Shown: positions 44,861 through 57,339, counted from the first letter of the stretch. The stretch is 64,000 nucleotides of DNA from Terebella lapidaria (GCA_949152475.1 OX424563.1:19565001-19629000); one strand, 5' to 3'. The notes: generated from the sequence alone by a model not told the origin. Translations and numbers: made by a program.

Positions 44861-45780
44861 TTATGAAAACATTGATCAACTTTTACTTTGAATTTCAACT
44901 TGAGACCATGTTTGGCTCAAATTATGAGTTAGAATATAACTTATGGTGAAAAATTCGATCTGGCTCCAATTTTGTCATCTTGAAATGCAGTTTTGGTCAA
45001 CTTTTACTTTGAATTTCAACTTGTTTGGCACATATTATGAGTCGAAATATAACTTATGGTGAAAAGTTCGATCTGGCTCCATCTTGAAATGCAGTTTTGG
45101 TCAATTTTTAGTTTGAATTTCAACTTGAAACCAAGTTTGGCACATATTATGAGTTAAAATATAACTTATGATGAAAAGTTCGATCTGGCTCCAATTTCTT
45201 CATCTTGAAATGCAGTTTTGGTAAACTTTTAGCTTGAATTTCAACTTGAAACCAAGTTTGGCACATATTATGAGTTAAAATATAACTTATGACAAAAAGT
45301 TCTATCTGGCTCCAATTTCGTCATCTTGAAATGCAGTTTTGGTCAACTTTTACATTGAATTTCAACTTAATACCAAGTTTGGCACATATTATGAGTTGAA
45401 ATATAACTCATGGCGAAAAGTTTGATCTGGGTCCAATTTCGTCATCTTAAAATGCAGTTTTGGTCAACTTTTAGTTTGAATTTCAACTTGAAATCAAGTT
45501 GGGCAGGTATTATGAGTTAAAATATAACTCATGACGAAAAGTTTGATCTGGCTCCAATTTTGTCATCTTGAAATGCAGTTTTGATTACCTTTTACTTTGA
45601 ATTTCAACTTGAAACCATGTTTGGCACATACATATATTATGGATCGAAATATAACTTATGGTGAGAAGTTCAATCTAGCTCCAATTTTGTCATCTTGAAA
45701 TGCATTTTTGGTCAAATTTTACTTTGAATTTCAACTTGGAACCAAGTTTGTAAAATATTCTGAGTTGAAATATAAATAGG
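44861..45780. repeat. 121-bp satellite, about 7 copies
   Basis: The anchor TCATCTTGAAATGCA recurs at about 121-bp spacing, with one shorter unit. Units share TTGAATTTCAACTTGAAACC and TTCGATCTGGCTCCAATTT. It follows directly after the 132-bp array. Confidence 0.9.
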
Positions 45781-46492
45781 TGAAAAGATTGATCTATGAT
45801 TCTGTATTTTCGTTATTTTATCAAACATGTCGAATGGAAATTCATATAAAGAGATTTCAGTGGTGATTTTGAATTCGACCTTCAATAACCTCAGAAAATC
45901 AGTGCAGCAATTTTGGTGGGGAAAAGAAAACAGTTGTGACTTGAGATTTAACATTTCTCTGGTAATCTTTTTGCTCTAGTTTTTCACACTTGACAGTGAT
46001 ATATTTGGGGCAACAGAGATGATAGGGCTACGGGGGATACACCCAAGCGGTCGTAGGCGACCGGAAGCGTCTAGTTGAATAAATATGTACATATCGAGAA
46101 CTTGTCTTTTCAAGTGTTGCAATGGGTGAATAATATAATGGAAGAGAAATTCATGATATCTGTCCATGTCAGGCACCCCCCCCCCCCTCTGAAATAATCC
46201 AGATCCGCCCCTGCTTGGTGCTATGGTTCCATTATGACACCATTAAATGTGCTGAAATATATGTGATAAGTAATATCATGTTCACTGTGGCATATTGTGA
46301 ATAATTCACAGTTCAGTTTAAGCAAAAGTCCTCATTTTAGTAAAATAGATGCTAGAACATTTCGTCATAACGTTCACCGCGGATTTGATTTGTCCTGTAT
46401 ATTCGAGGTCATCATGATGAACATTTTCCTTTCTGTATTCTCTTGAAATTCGGGCGTAATTAAAATCTACCGCAATACTATACTTTAAAAAA

Positions 46493-47498
46493 TTAGCCCA
46501 AGGACCCAGAAAGGTTACCGGACAATATCTTTTATATTTCAGATATTAGCCATTTTGTCCGGTGATCTTGAAAATGAGGTCAAGGTCAAATTCAAGTTCT
46601 AGAGAATCGTAGATCATTTATTTTTTGTCTACAATTGATCCCCAACTATGAAGCTGATAAAAGCGAGATTTTAGCCATTTTGTCATGTGACCTCGAAAAT
46701 TAGGTAAAAGTTCAAAGTCAATGTCATGAAAATATTCAGCATATATCATTCCCTATATGTCCACAATTCATTCCTGAGCTGTAAAGTCGATCATAAGCGA
46801 GATATTAGCCATTTTGTGTTGTGAACTTGAAAATAAAGTCCAAGGTCAAGTTCAAGGTCATGAGAATATTCAGCGCATATCATTTCCTATATGTGCTTCA
46901 TAATTGATTCCTAAGCTGTAAAGTCAATTTCAAGGTCAAGATAATATTCAGCACATATCATTTACTAAATGTGCACAATTGATTCCTAAGATGTAAAGGT
47001 GAGATAAAGCATATATCATTTCCTATGTGCCCACAATTCATTCCTAGTCTCTAAACTCACTGGTAAGTGAGATATTAGGCATAATGCATCCCATTATAAA
47101 GCATAGGAGAATTTAACATGAGAAAGTCCCCCTTGGGCCAAGTTTGGGCCAAAATGGCCCACTTCGAGCGATTCAAGGGCAACGAAACTTATACACATCA
47201 CAGGGGTACGAGGAGTCTGATGCATCAATAAGAAAAAAAGTTACCGAACAGATTTTGAGTAAACAGCCATCAAAATTCGAAATTGATCATTTTCCGTCGA
47301 AAATGGCCGCCATTTTGAAAAAATTGCGAAAATAAAAAAACCCTCAAAAATATCTCCCTCTTGAAATATTTTTAGGCATTTTTGTGCAAAATTTCAGAAA
47401 GATTCGACCATAAACTTTAAAGATAAAAATGTGAACGGACAAACGACGGACGCAACGCCACGGCAATAGGTTATCGGACCAAAGGTTCGGTAAACTAA
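46493..47498 (-). repeat. GGTTACCGGACC repeat family, copy B
   Basis: Starts TTAGCCCAAGGACC and ends GGTTCGGTAAACTAA, in the opposite orientation to the copy in NOA1 intron 2. The interior repeats a phrase like GATATTAGCCATTTTG with TGACCTTGAAAAT at roughly 120-bp intervals, followed by AAAATGGCCGCCATTTTG. A second member follows without a gap. Confidence 0.72.
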
Positions 47499-48584
47499 CC
47501 GTCGGGCTCTGCGCTTACCGGACCCAAGATATATGTTTCAGTTATATGTAAGCTGAAAGCAATGTCATGAAGTCATGAGAATAATTGCACATCATTCACG
47601 CCTTAAACTTGCTCTACGTAAGTCGATCGTGTTAGAGTCTAATATACAATGATATGAAACTAGAATGGAACTGACTAGTACTGTCAAAGATATTCTTTGC
47701 TTTTGTATCTGTTTCAGTTTATTGAGGTCAAAGGTCAAATTTAAGCTCACAAGAATATTCGGCATATATAATTCCCTATATGTCCTCAATTGATGACTAA
47801 GCTCCAAAGTCGATAATAAGCAAGATATTAGCGATTTTGCGCTCTGACCTTGAAAACGAGGTCAAGTGTCAGGTTCAAGGTCATCGAAATATTCAGCATA
47901 TATCATTTCCTATATGTTCACAATTGATTCCTAAGCTTTAAAGTCGATAATAAGTGAGACATTAGCCATTTTGTAGCCATTTTGTGAGACATTAGCCATT
48001 TTGTCATTCTGTGACCTTGAAAATTAGGTCAAAGGTCAAATTCAATGTCATGATAATATTCAGAATATATCAATTCCTATATGCTGACAATTGATACCTA
48101 AGCTGTAAAGTCGATAATAAGCGAGATATTAGCCATTTTGTGCTGTGACCTTGAAAATTAGGTCGAAGGTCAAATTAAAGGTCACAAGAATAATCGGCAT
48201 ATATAATTTCCTATATGTGCACAATTGATTCCTAATGTCTAATCCCAATATTAAGTGAGATATCAGGAGAAATTTGTCCCCATTATAAAGCATAGGCTAA
48301 TTTAACATGGTAAAGTCCTATCTGGGACCGGTCGAAAAAATCATTGGCCATTTTTCGACAAAAATGGCCGCCATTTTGGAAAAAACGATTCAATCGATGA
48401 AAACAAAAAGGTCCGGAGATATGGGCCCATAGAACATATTTTGTGAATTACGGCAATATTCATCGAACAGATTTTTCCCAGCGTTTGACAACGACGACGC
48501 CGACGCCGACACCGACGCCAATGGACGGACGCCGGATGCAACCTGACGACAATAGCTTATCGGACCATAGGTTCGGTAAGCTAA
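47499..48584 (-). repeat. GGTTACCGGACC repeat family, copy C
   Basis: Begins CCGTCGGGCTCTGCGCTTAC and ends GGTTCGGTAAGCTAA, head to tail with copy B. Its left portion (47500-47780) matches, inverted, the fragment at 62740-63015. Interior phrases as in copy B, ending in GACGACGCCGACGCC and AATGGACGGACGCC. Confidence 0.7.
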
Positions 48585-48656
48585 TAAGTAAAATGGCAGA
48601 CTAATGTAGTTTTATCAAAAACACTCATTTAGCTGATTAATATTGTAGTGTATTAT

Positions 48657-50978
48657 CACAGGGCGTAATCAGTCAGCCGGTACTGTGGGGAGAACCGGCT
48701 GATACCCGCCGTTCTGTGTGATTCAACGCTGGTTCTGTGTGAATACAGGCGTGATGGCCGACATGTAAGATAGTCTCCACCAGAAATGAAGCTGTATTTT
48801 GGCCAATGATGAGTAATGAACCTAATAATTATGTCTATTAGTTGCATAAACAAGTACTGTTTAGAAATAAGTTCACTAGAAGTGAGAAATATGTAACATT
48901 TTATTACAATAGTGTTCAGAGTTCGGCTGGTGGGTTTGTTTTTGGCAAAATGTTGTGGAAAAGTTAACGAAATAAATGAAATCTGATTGAAAAATGTTGT
49001 GCAATTAGCTGATAGAACAAACGATATGTAATGAAAATCAAACCTATTAGGGGTTGGCATAATAAATGTGCACAGGTGACAGTAAATCTGCATATTAGAG
49101 ATGCTCTGCCGGTTCTGGGTGGTGGCAACGCCGGTTCTGTGAGAGTTTACGAATATAAGGAGCTGACAATTGTACCTTTTTCGTGGTATAAAAAGCATGA
49201 CCAAGTTGACTATACTTTATAGGCTATACTTCCAGAGCCCAACCTTGAAAGAGGAAAACATTGCATCCAGATGGATTAGAGCGAAAAAAAAAATCAACAA
49301 GAAAATGCAGCTAACTGCGGGAGACGACATTAGAGCTCGAGCACACCATCAACATATCATGTCATGTCCCACATGATTCCAATTCATTCCCGTATATTAT
49401 GATGAAACACATAGGCCTACTTCAATCATATTCCTAATGAGTAAACATTTATTTTGAACTCAATGAAACAGACACGCCTGATAAAATGATATTGAACCTC
49501 AATAAAATATCCTTAAAATATTGGAAACTATGTCTATGAGGAATATCTGCATCTGATATCATGATATAGATAACACATGCATACTGAGCAAATTAAAAGA
49601 CCAGTTTAAAATAAAAAGGTTTCGCAACCCAGCATGGAACACCTTGTCATGTGATAAAATATGTCCAATTCCAGTAAATGTAGTCGTGGTACCGCAGACG
49701 AATCGTTGTGTTTACTTCATGACGCCAAAGAATGCCACACGCAAGGTTACATGTACATGCATGCACAAAATGCTGCACAGAAAATTGTGCGTACCAAAGT
49801 ACGCGTCATTGCGGTAAAATTTGCTTTGCATTCTGGGAACGTGAATTTCCATCGGCTCCGCCATTTTGACGTTTTCCAGACGAGCTGACCATTTTGCGTA
49901 ATTTTCTCAAACCTAACACATCGATTTATGCATTATATATCTGTGGAATATTCCAAGCTTGCCATCAAATCGAGAGATGTTATGTCAAGGACGAAGAAAA
50001 TCCTCATTTGAAGTAGGTGTACAAAGGTTTACATGCGAGAACGGGCGTCGATAGGTTGGCATGAAACCTCCATAAAAAAGTCAGCACATAGACATGTAGA
50101 GAGTTGGGGGCTTCGCCCCCAACGCTCTAATGTCAAAAACCGCGAGTACATTAACCATTTTAATGGATATGCCCTCTAAAACAAATAATTAGACTTTATT
50201 GGTAATTTTCGGAAACACAATTGATCCCGGCATTATCACTCTATATCTGTACAAAACCCTATATGTAGAATGCAACGGGAAGCTGCACGTGAAGGGGCCA
50301 TCCATTTCATGACAAACTGTCCCGTCTATTATGTTTCTGAAAATCGACTACTAGCTATCATCCAGTCACTGGGCCATCGAGCACTAAAGTGGTGTATCTA
50401 CATGTATTAGAATTTATATGTGGTTCGTCCTATATGCCTACCTAATGAAATGTGTTTCATCACACGTAATCTAAGTGTACATGGTGGTCATAAACGGCTT
50501 GATCATTTAACTCGAGTTCAAAGTTCACATAGAACCAGCGTTGCCTTTACACAGAACCGGCGTTGACATGAAAAACCTTTGATTTATTCAATTTTCATAA
50601 CGATTTGTTCAAGCTCACACTTGCCAATCATTTCTGGCGTTTACTAACATATATATTCGGCATACGAGCGAATCATGAAACCAAAAATTGGGCCCAAAAT
50701 GTGCTCAATATTTCGAAACAGTTGTCAAAACTTTGAAACATATTGAAAAGTTTCTTCTAAAAAACGATGAAATGCGTCACCCGTAAGTTCGTATGAATCA
50801 TTATTGTTACATATTTCAACTAATAGAACACTCCATTAGCCAGTATATAACTTTTAACCTAGATTTGTGACAATTATTATCATGTGTATGACACAGTAAG
50901 ACAACTTTTACCCACAGAACCAGCTAGTTGTCTCACAGAACGGGCGTTTTCCCACCGGCTGATTGATTACGCCCTGTG
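48657..50978. mobile_element. 2.3-kb TIR element with ACAGAACCGGCG repeats
   Basis: Ends CACAGGGCGTAATCAGTCAG and CTGATTGATTACGCCCTGTG form an inverted repeat of about 25 bp. The motif ACAGAACCGGCGTT or its complement recurs near both ends and around 49100-49150 and 50530-50570, at least eight times. The interior is non-coding apart from a 182-codon frame without recognisable domain. Target duplication not identified. Confidence 0.75.
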
Positions 50979-51279
50979 ACTATTGGACAGTAACGGCCCG
51001 TAAGGCCGTAACCACCCCCGCCCTTGCACGTGCTCTTGCCCTACATGTAGGCCTATACTGTATACAACGCATGTTCAGACACACCAGTAGCGGATTTAGA
51101 GGGGGGGGGGGGAGGGGGGTTACTTATATATAATATCATATATATAATATCAGAGTTTCCATAGGCGAATTCAGGTCTCCTACCCGAAAAAATTGTGTCG
51201 AAATATCATGTTTGAGTTCAGGTTGATCATAGTGAGTTTTTTTAAATGTATACTCAGGAGAAACCAGTATGCTCAGCTA
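50979..51279. other. Spacer with G-run
   Basis: Contains a run of G with one A near 51100-51118 and ATATAATATCATATATATAA. No gene seen. Confidence 0.4.
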
Positions 51280-52570
51280 CCACAGAACATGAAGAGTTCT
51301 GGCTTATGGGGCCCTTCAGTGGGCCCCAGACCCCCGGCCCAATTGTGCAACTCCTCTTCTACATTTGTTGTTTTTTTACAATTTTTTTCAGAAAATGGTA
51401 ATCAATAACTTTTTAGTGAAATTTATTCTCAGGAAAGGCCACTAAATTAATTCTGACGTAAAAGAAAGGCTCTGACTTCTGGGGCCCCCGGCCCAAATAT
51501 GCAGCTCCTTTTTTTACATTTTTTAAAACAAATTTTTCAGTGTATGGTAATCAATGACTTTTAAGTGCAAGTTATTTCCAAGAAAGGCCACACAATTAAT
51601 GCAGAACATAAAAAAGGCTATGACTTCTGGGGACCTTCAACGGGCCACAGAACTTTCCTTCTACATTTTTTTTACAAACTTTTTGGTTTGATGTTTATCG
51701 ATGAATTTTCAAGTGCAGTTTATTCCTAGGAAAGGCCACAAAATTAATTCAGAGCATAAAAAAGGCTCTGGCTTATGGGCCCTTCAGCAGGCCCCAGAAA
51801 ACCCCAGCGGAGACGAGCTCGCTTTGTTTCTATTTTTGGCATTAAATATAAAAGTAGGGCGATCCATGGTATTCAAGTGGAAGTCATACCAAGGAGATGC
51901 CATCAACTTAACACTGAACATAACAAAGACTCTTGCTTCGAGGTCTATTGAGCGGCCCCAGACCCCCACCACGACAGGCTCGCTCCACTCCATAATTTTT
52001 TATGTACCAGGGGCATGAAGTGGAATTTATACCCAAGAGATGACAGGAAGCTACCACAGGACATAAAATAGTGTTACAGGGTTCGGAAAATCCACTTGCC
52101 CGAGAGGGGATTCGAACCCAGGACCCTACGAACAGTAGTCCAACACTCTACCAGGTGAGCTAAAGGGATATCCCACTAGCCGAGCTAGTAGGAATGCTAA
52201 CTACCAAATTGGGCGAACCCCGAATGGGCCCTGGCACATACTCCCCCCTCATCGGAAATCTCGTCCCCGAGATTTGGGCAAGTCCCACATTGGGCGCCAA
52301 TGTTACAGGGTTCGGAAAGATCCACTTGCCCGAGAGGGGATTCGAACCCAGGACCCTACGAACAGTAGTCCAACACTCTACCAGGTGAGCTAAAGGGATA
52401 TCCCACTAGCCGAGCTAGTAGGAATGCTAACTACCAAATTGGGCGAACCCCGAATGGGCCCTGGCACATAAGGATCTGGTTTCTGGGGCCCTTGCGCGGG
52501 CCCCAGACCCCACGCCGTATAATGTTGGACCCCCTCTTTTCAAATTCATGGATCCGCCCCTGGTCACGCA
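51280..52570. repeat. Tandem array of 150-175-bp units, interrupted
   Basis: The phrase GGCTTATGGGGCCCTTCAG and relatives recur near 51300, 51474, 51622, 51770 and 51930, with AGGAAAGGCCAC and GAACATAAAAAAGGCT in between. The next unit resumes at about 52475 (TTCTGGGGCCCTTGC) after the miniature LTR element at 52072-52468, which inserted into the array. Units are diverged. Confidence 0.75.
52072..52468 (-). mobile_element. Miniature LTR element (TRIM-like) with tRNA-like LTRs
   Basis: Read on the minus strand: 5' LTR 52301-52468, internal region 52239-52300, 3' LTR 52072-52238. The LTRs begin TGTGCCAGGG, end CCCTGTAACA and look almost the same. One base after the 5' LTR stands TGGCGCCCAATGTGGGAC, which fits a primer-binding site for lysine tRNA. 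Just before the 3' LTR is the purine run GATGAGGGGGGAG. Only 62 bases separate the LTRs and there is no coding capacity, as in terminal-repeat retrotransposons in miniature. Each LTR holds a tRNA-like segment with an A-box-like TTAGCTCACCTGGTAGAG and a B-box GGGTTCGAATCCC. It looks structurally whole for its class and young. No clear target duplication was found. Confidence 0.78.
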
Positions 52571-52920
52571 CACATACACAGATCACGCGCGCATATATAC
52601 ATGTACATATTCCAAGGGGACCACACACCCTACCTCCATCACGTGGACAGTGCATGATACGGCGTCATCACTGACCAATCAGACACGGCCCCACAACTTT
52701 AGGCGCGAAAATACTTGCACCGTTGTTCTGAGATATAATTCAATGTGAGAAGACTATGGAATTCCCATTACGAACCGCGAGCTGCGACCTGCGTACTGCG
52801 AGCTGCGATCTATAAACTGATACGGACATATGTGACCTGCGAGCTATAACTGCGACCTGCGAGGTGAAAACTGCGACCTGCGAGGTGAAACTGCGACCTG
52901 CAAGGTCAAACTGCGACCTA

Positions 52921-53488
52921 TACTCTGATTTTTCTAACTTGTTTACACCGGTTTTCGACGATATCTTTGCGATGCTAAATGGTATCGTTCTATAACTTGG
53001 CACACTTCACATTGGAGACAAACGGCAATTTTCTGCCAAATTTCAGATTTCTATCGCAATAATTGAAGAAGTTGGCAATCTATCCCAATGTTAAATTTCA
53101 CACAAAAACAGGATCTCGAGAATCTGAGCTCATTCGAGGATTTGATCCTGTTTACATCCATCAGGATTCGAAGTATTGGTGTAACTTTATACCAGATGAC
53201 ACATTGGTGTGTATTCTACACAAACATGTTGATTTTGAAAGATTGCACTAGTACAAAACCGAGCAAATGCACGAAGTTGTGGGCGGACCCAGAAATCAAA
53301 TGACAGGGCTAAATTTAACATTGGGGTATATTGCTAACTTTTTCAATTTTCGTGATAGAAATATGAAATTCGGTAAATGATTGCCGTTTGACTTCCAGGT
53401 GAAGCATGTCAAGTTATAGAACGATAGCATTTAGCATCGCAAAAATATCAGCGAAAAACTGTGTAAACGAGTTAGAAAAATCAGAGTA
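52921..53488. mobile_element. 568-bp TA-flanked MITE, copy 2
   Basis: Ends TACTCTGATTTTTCTAAC and TTAGAAAAATCAGAGTA, flanked by TA (52919-52920 and 53489-53490). Inserted within the outer MITE. Closest in layout to copies at 4044-4610 and 63225-63791. Confidence 0.87.
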
Positions 53489-54066
53489 TACTAGACTTTT
53501 TTCGTGTCGGGGTTATTTCGAGGGTGTTTCGGGGGTACTTCGGGGTGAAGTACCGCGGTCAAGTGAGTAGGGGTTTTTGCGCATTGAAGCGTGGCGAATA
53601 TAACTCAGATTCATTAATCAGCGCCTGTTAGGCCACACAAAATAGAACCGAACTCTAGCAGAGGTATGCTATACTGAATTTTCTTTTATCTCTAATCAGG
53701 ATTGAAAGGGTGTCAGACGGATTAAATGAGATGTTTCCCGTTGTCGCGCAGTGTTCATGGGAAGCATACTAAAGTCGGCCCAAATACCGTACGTTATTCC
53801 TTAATACTACTCGTCCAATGAAAACATACCATTTAATCCGTCTCGCACCTTTTCAATCCTTCTTGAATATAGAGGAAGGCGCAGGATTTGATACTTGGGC
53901 GCATGTAGCGCAGCTTACTTTTTCTTCTAAATTCAATGAAAATTTAAAATGTGCCAGATTGATTAAATATGGTATACATCAAATGGGTGAGTAGTATTAA
54001 CAGATTGGGCCCTACAGGCTTAGACAACCCTGAACATATCACCTTTTGTAAATGTTATTGCTAAAA

Positions 54067-54580
54067 TACACTGAAAAAATAATCTCGTCATAAAATTGTC
54101 AAAATGACAAGTTTTCGATTGTCAATATGACTGTGTCAAAACGAAGCACTTTAGCCTTGTCGGCGACAAAATTTGACAACCCTAAACTCGTCAAATCCTC
54201 GTCATTAATACTATGCAAATTTGGAATAATTACTATTACAGCAATATCAAATCATATGAATTTCTACGAGAGATGGGCCATCAATTGCACGGACTCTGAG
54301 TCCAGAGCAACTCTGCCCAAAGTCAAAACTGCGTCAAATGCACTTGACGACGTATCAAGTACTTGTGCTGTAACCATACTGCAAGTCTGCTTTGATATGC
54401 CTGATGTTGAACATAAAAATGGTGTCAGTATGTGGCACTGCATGACGACATAAAAGTTGTCAATGTGACGAGTTCTTTGACAAGGCCGACTTTACCCTTG
54501 TCAAAAACGTGTTTATTGGGAAGACAACCCATAAGTTTGTCATAATGACGAGTTTATGACGAGGTAATTTTTTCAGTGTA
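54067..54580. mobile_element. 514-bp MITE with TACACTGAAAAAAT ends
   Basis: Left end TACACTGAAAAAATAA and right end AATTTTTTCAGTGTA are inverted, with terminal TA. Subterminal CTCGTCATAAA and TTTATGACGAG extend the match, and GTCAAAATGACAAG-like words recur inside. Non-coding; the 108-codon frame within has no recognisable product. Confidence 0.78.
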
Positions 54581-54988
54581 TGATATATTTCACCTAAGGT
54601 ATCTGTTATTTGCTCTTTCAGTCACTCTCATCTTTGTATGCACAAATAACATCAGACATTCAGAAATCGTGCAACATCAGAATACTTTATTAATATTGGG
54701 CGAAACACGCTAAATTAATTTGCAGGGGAAAAATAATGGAGTGCGAAAATTAACATGACAATGGTGAAATATGGTTGGTGATTGTATATTGGTCAACATC
54801 AGTTCCATTGCAACCAGTTACTTTCATGTGTTTCACTATGGAGCGTTTTTAGGGTCAATATTCATTGACATGCATTGTAGATTTTCTTGTTGTGAATGAT
54901 TGTATCAACCGCGAAATTTTTCATTCCACATTATTATTTCTAAACTTTCTGTGTCGAATTTACATATATTCTTACTGCATAGTTCTAA

Positions 54989-56305
54989 GGGGCCGGTCAT
55001 TATTTATCGGGTGGGGGGGTTGGATGGATTTTCCGAGAAATGAGTTTTCAAAGTTTGACCCCCCACCGATATTGAAAAACAATGTATGACCCCCCCACCA
55101 AGATCAAAAATAAAAGTGTGACCCCCCCAATCCCCAAGTACATATACAAGGTCATAATACGCAATTGATGACAATTATAAGGAACCAGTATGATATCTAA
55201 ATGCTATTTTTACACTTCATTCACATCTCTATTAAAACATTTGTGACTTTTGTCGCAATTTCTTTTTCATATAACGTGAGTGGATATTATGAATTTGTGC
55301 CATTACAACTGATTTAGTTATTATTTGTGGGCATACTATATCGGTATGGTAATGACAGCCTCCGAGTGAACTCGGAAAAATTATGACTCTTCCACATATC
55401 ATTGATGAATCAGGCCATCCTGGACTGGTACTTTCCCGACCTTGAATCAAATCTGTGTTGGCTCCATTATAGTTCATGCTCCGAACGTGGGTATTATCCC
55501 ACGTTCGGAGCATGAACTAGCTCCATGATGGGTTCATAATGTTTCGTGATGATCCGCGATTGTCTCGCAATGTCCTGGCCACCAAGAAAGTCAGGTAAAT
55601 CAGATTCACTATATCGTAATCCGGGGCGATCCAGGACTATTTTGCAATCCTGGATGGAAATGTCCATATTTTGTTCATGGTGGTCCAGGACAGTCCTGAG
55701 CCCATCGAGGATTATCCTCAGTGGCCTAGGTTCCTGAGTTGGCAACGTGTTGAGTGGAAAATCGGTCTGTGATTTTGACATACTGGTTCGGGGTCATTGG
55801 ATGTTATGAGATGTTGGTCAGCATGGTATGGGCCGTGTGATCCATTGATAGTCTGTGACAGTGCCCTGAATGTTGAAAATCCTGACTGGCACCCTATTCA
55901 GCTTCAGTGCTGCTGTGTTCTACGAAAGGTCCAGTCTGACAGTGTTTCAGTCTGTGGGTGATGAGCGGTTGTCGATTCACGACATCTCCTGATTTTGGGT
56001 GTTCCTGGATGGTCCTTTCTAGGATCAAATTTTGGCGGAACTATAGTTTCACTGATAATGTGACAAAAGGATGGTTTCCAAATGCTGTATACTCCAGTGA
56101 ACCATCAGTCCAGGTTGAGTGGATTGTTTTCACCCAATTCACTATTTCAATATAAAATTTTCCTCAAATTAACTAAAATTCGAACTCCGACCCCCCCAGT
56201 TCCATTGAAAATAAAAGTATGACCCCCCCAATAATGTTGAAAATGAAAGTGTGACCCCCCCAGTTTTTACCCAACCCCCCCACCTGATAAATAATGACCG
56301 GCCCC
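54989..56305. mobile_element. 1.3-kb Harbinger-like element
   Basis: Ends GGGGCCGGTCATTATTTATC and GATAAATAATGACCGGCCCC, followed inward by runs of GGGGGG and CCCCCC, flanked by TAA on both sides (54986-54988 and 56306-56308). The uninterrupted right arm of the surrounding inverted repeat shows the empty site with a single TAA, confirming the 3-bp duplication. A TWA duplication with GGG-type ends is characteristic of PIF/Harbinger. No transposase; it holds a hairpin with 22-bp arms and a 6-base loop at 55470-55519. Confidence 0.88.
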
Positions 56306-57339
56306 TAACTTCCATATCCTTGCTGCTTACTTCCAAGTTCTTATTGATACTTTCTCAATGCTTAATTCATCATGTCAAATTCTAACACCTTTGTCCATGC
56401 AAACTATCAAAAACAAATCGCATCTGGCACAATGCATATGGAACTTAGCACATTGCATTTAGAATATAGCATATCGCATGATGAACAACGCACAACGAAA
56501 GAAGCACTCGGCGGTTAGCGCCGCCTGTCGTCATAATGATGCAGTAGTAATTGTTGTGGACAAAATTACTACTGCAACATTATGACGAGAGGAGGCGCTG
56601 GCCGCGCGTATCCACATGATGTATGAGAAACTAAGAACTCCTTTCATTGGACACGTGAATTTTTGGCGCGACCAACAGGCGCCACACTCATGCAGCTGAG
56701 CACAGGCCCCGAATGAATTCCCACGCCCTGCCCTGTAAATGAAAGAATAGTGAGAGATGATTATTATGAGCCTATTATTAAGATTTCTATGCTCATTAAA
56801 ATCAAATTTCGATGTGACGTCATGAATACTCATTATAATATAATACACTGTTGCTAATTAGGTGCAGATATTATCATGACATAGGCCTGAAATTAACACA
56901 CAAAAATAGTCATAACTTGAGCCGGACAGTGATAATTGAGATATGAAAAAAAAAATTTCAAGTCTAAATATTATGATCTCTCCGATCATAATTTCTTCAT
57001 GCCGTTAATTTGGCCCGAGTCCAACTCGTGACAGTACAGTAGATACACTAGCACTACGCTACGGTAGTCGTATTGGATTTAATTTATAGATCGTATTTAC
57101 CTGTTTGCCATATAAAAAGACAATGTAGCACCAAGGGTGCTGCAGCTTACCGGCAGATCATGAGAATTACACAAGGTATTGATTTTCCCAAATATAAATT
57201 GTTAAACTGATCTTCAAACCTATTGTCAAAACATGTTCGTAAATGTTGCCAAAGACATATTTCCTGTGTGGAATATAATACGAAATCAAGTTACATCTTG
57301 AAAGGTTTCTTCCGTTAATGACATATATTCACATACCGT

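Larger units (their letters stand above)
43292..46040. mobile_element. 2.75-kb composite element with three satellites
   Basis: GTATCCCCCG at the left and CGGGGGATAC at the right form a 10-bp inverted repeat. The interior consists mostly of three different tandem arrays (168, 132 and 121 bp units). It begins 17 bases after the NOA1 stop, so the NOA1 3' UTR must run into it. The left boundary also carries CCGAACAAAGTTCGGCGGAT, a short hairpin. No clear target duplication; the element interpretation rests on the short ends. Confidence 0.6.

Noticed and set aside
48656-49204. Minus-strand 182-codon gene
   Set aside because: It starts and ends within a TIR element, reads through its terminal repeat and has no recognisable motif or biased composition.
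52092-52175. Functional tRNA gene on the minus strand
   Set aside because: A-box-like and B-box sequences are present but the 5' acceptor strand does not pair with the 3' side and no proper anticodon stem forms. It is tRNA-derived sequence within an LTR, present twice.
54127-54453. 108-codon gene
   Set aside because: Lies inside a MITE with inverted ends; no domain and not preserved as a gene-like unit.
55494-55781. 95-codon minus-strand frame in the Harbinger-like element
   Set aside because: It overlaps a hairpin and has no transposase or Myb-like motif.
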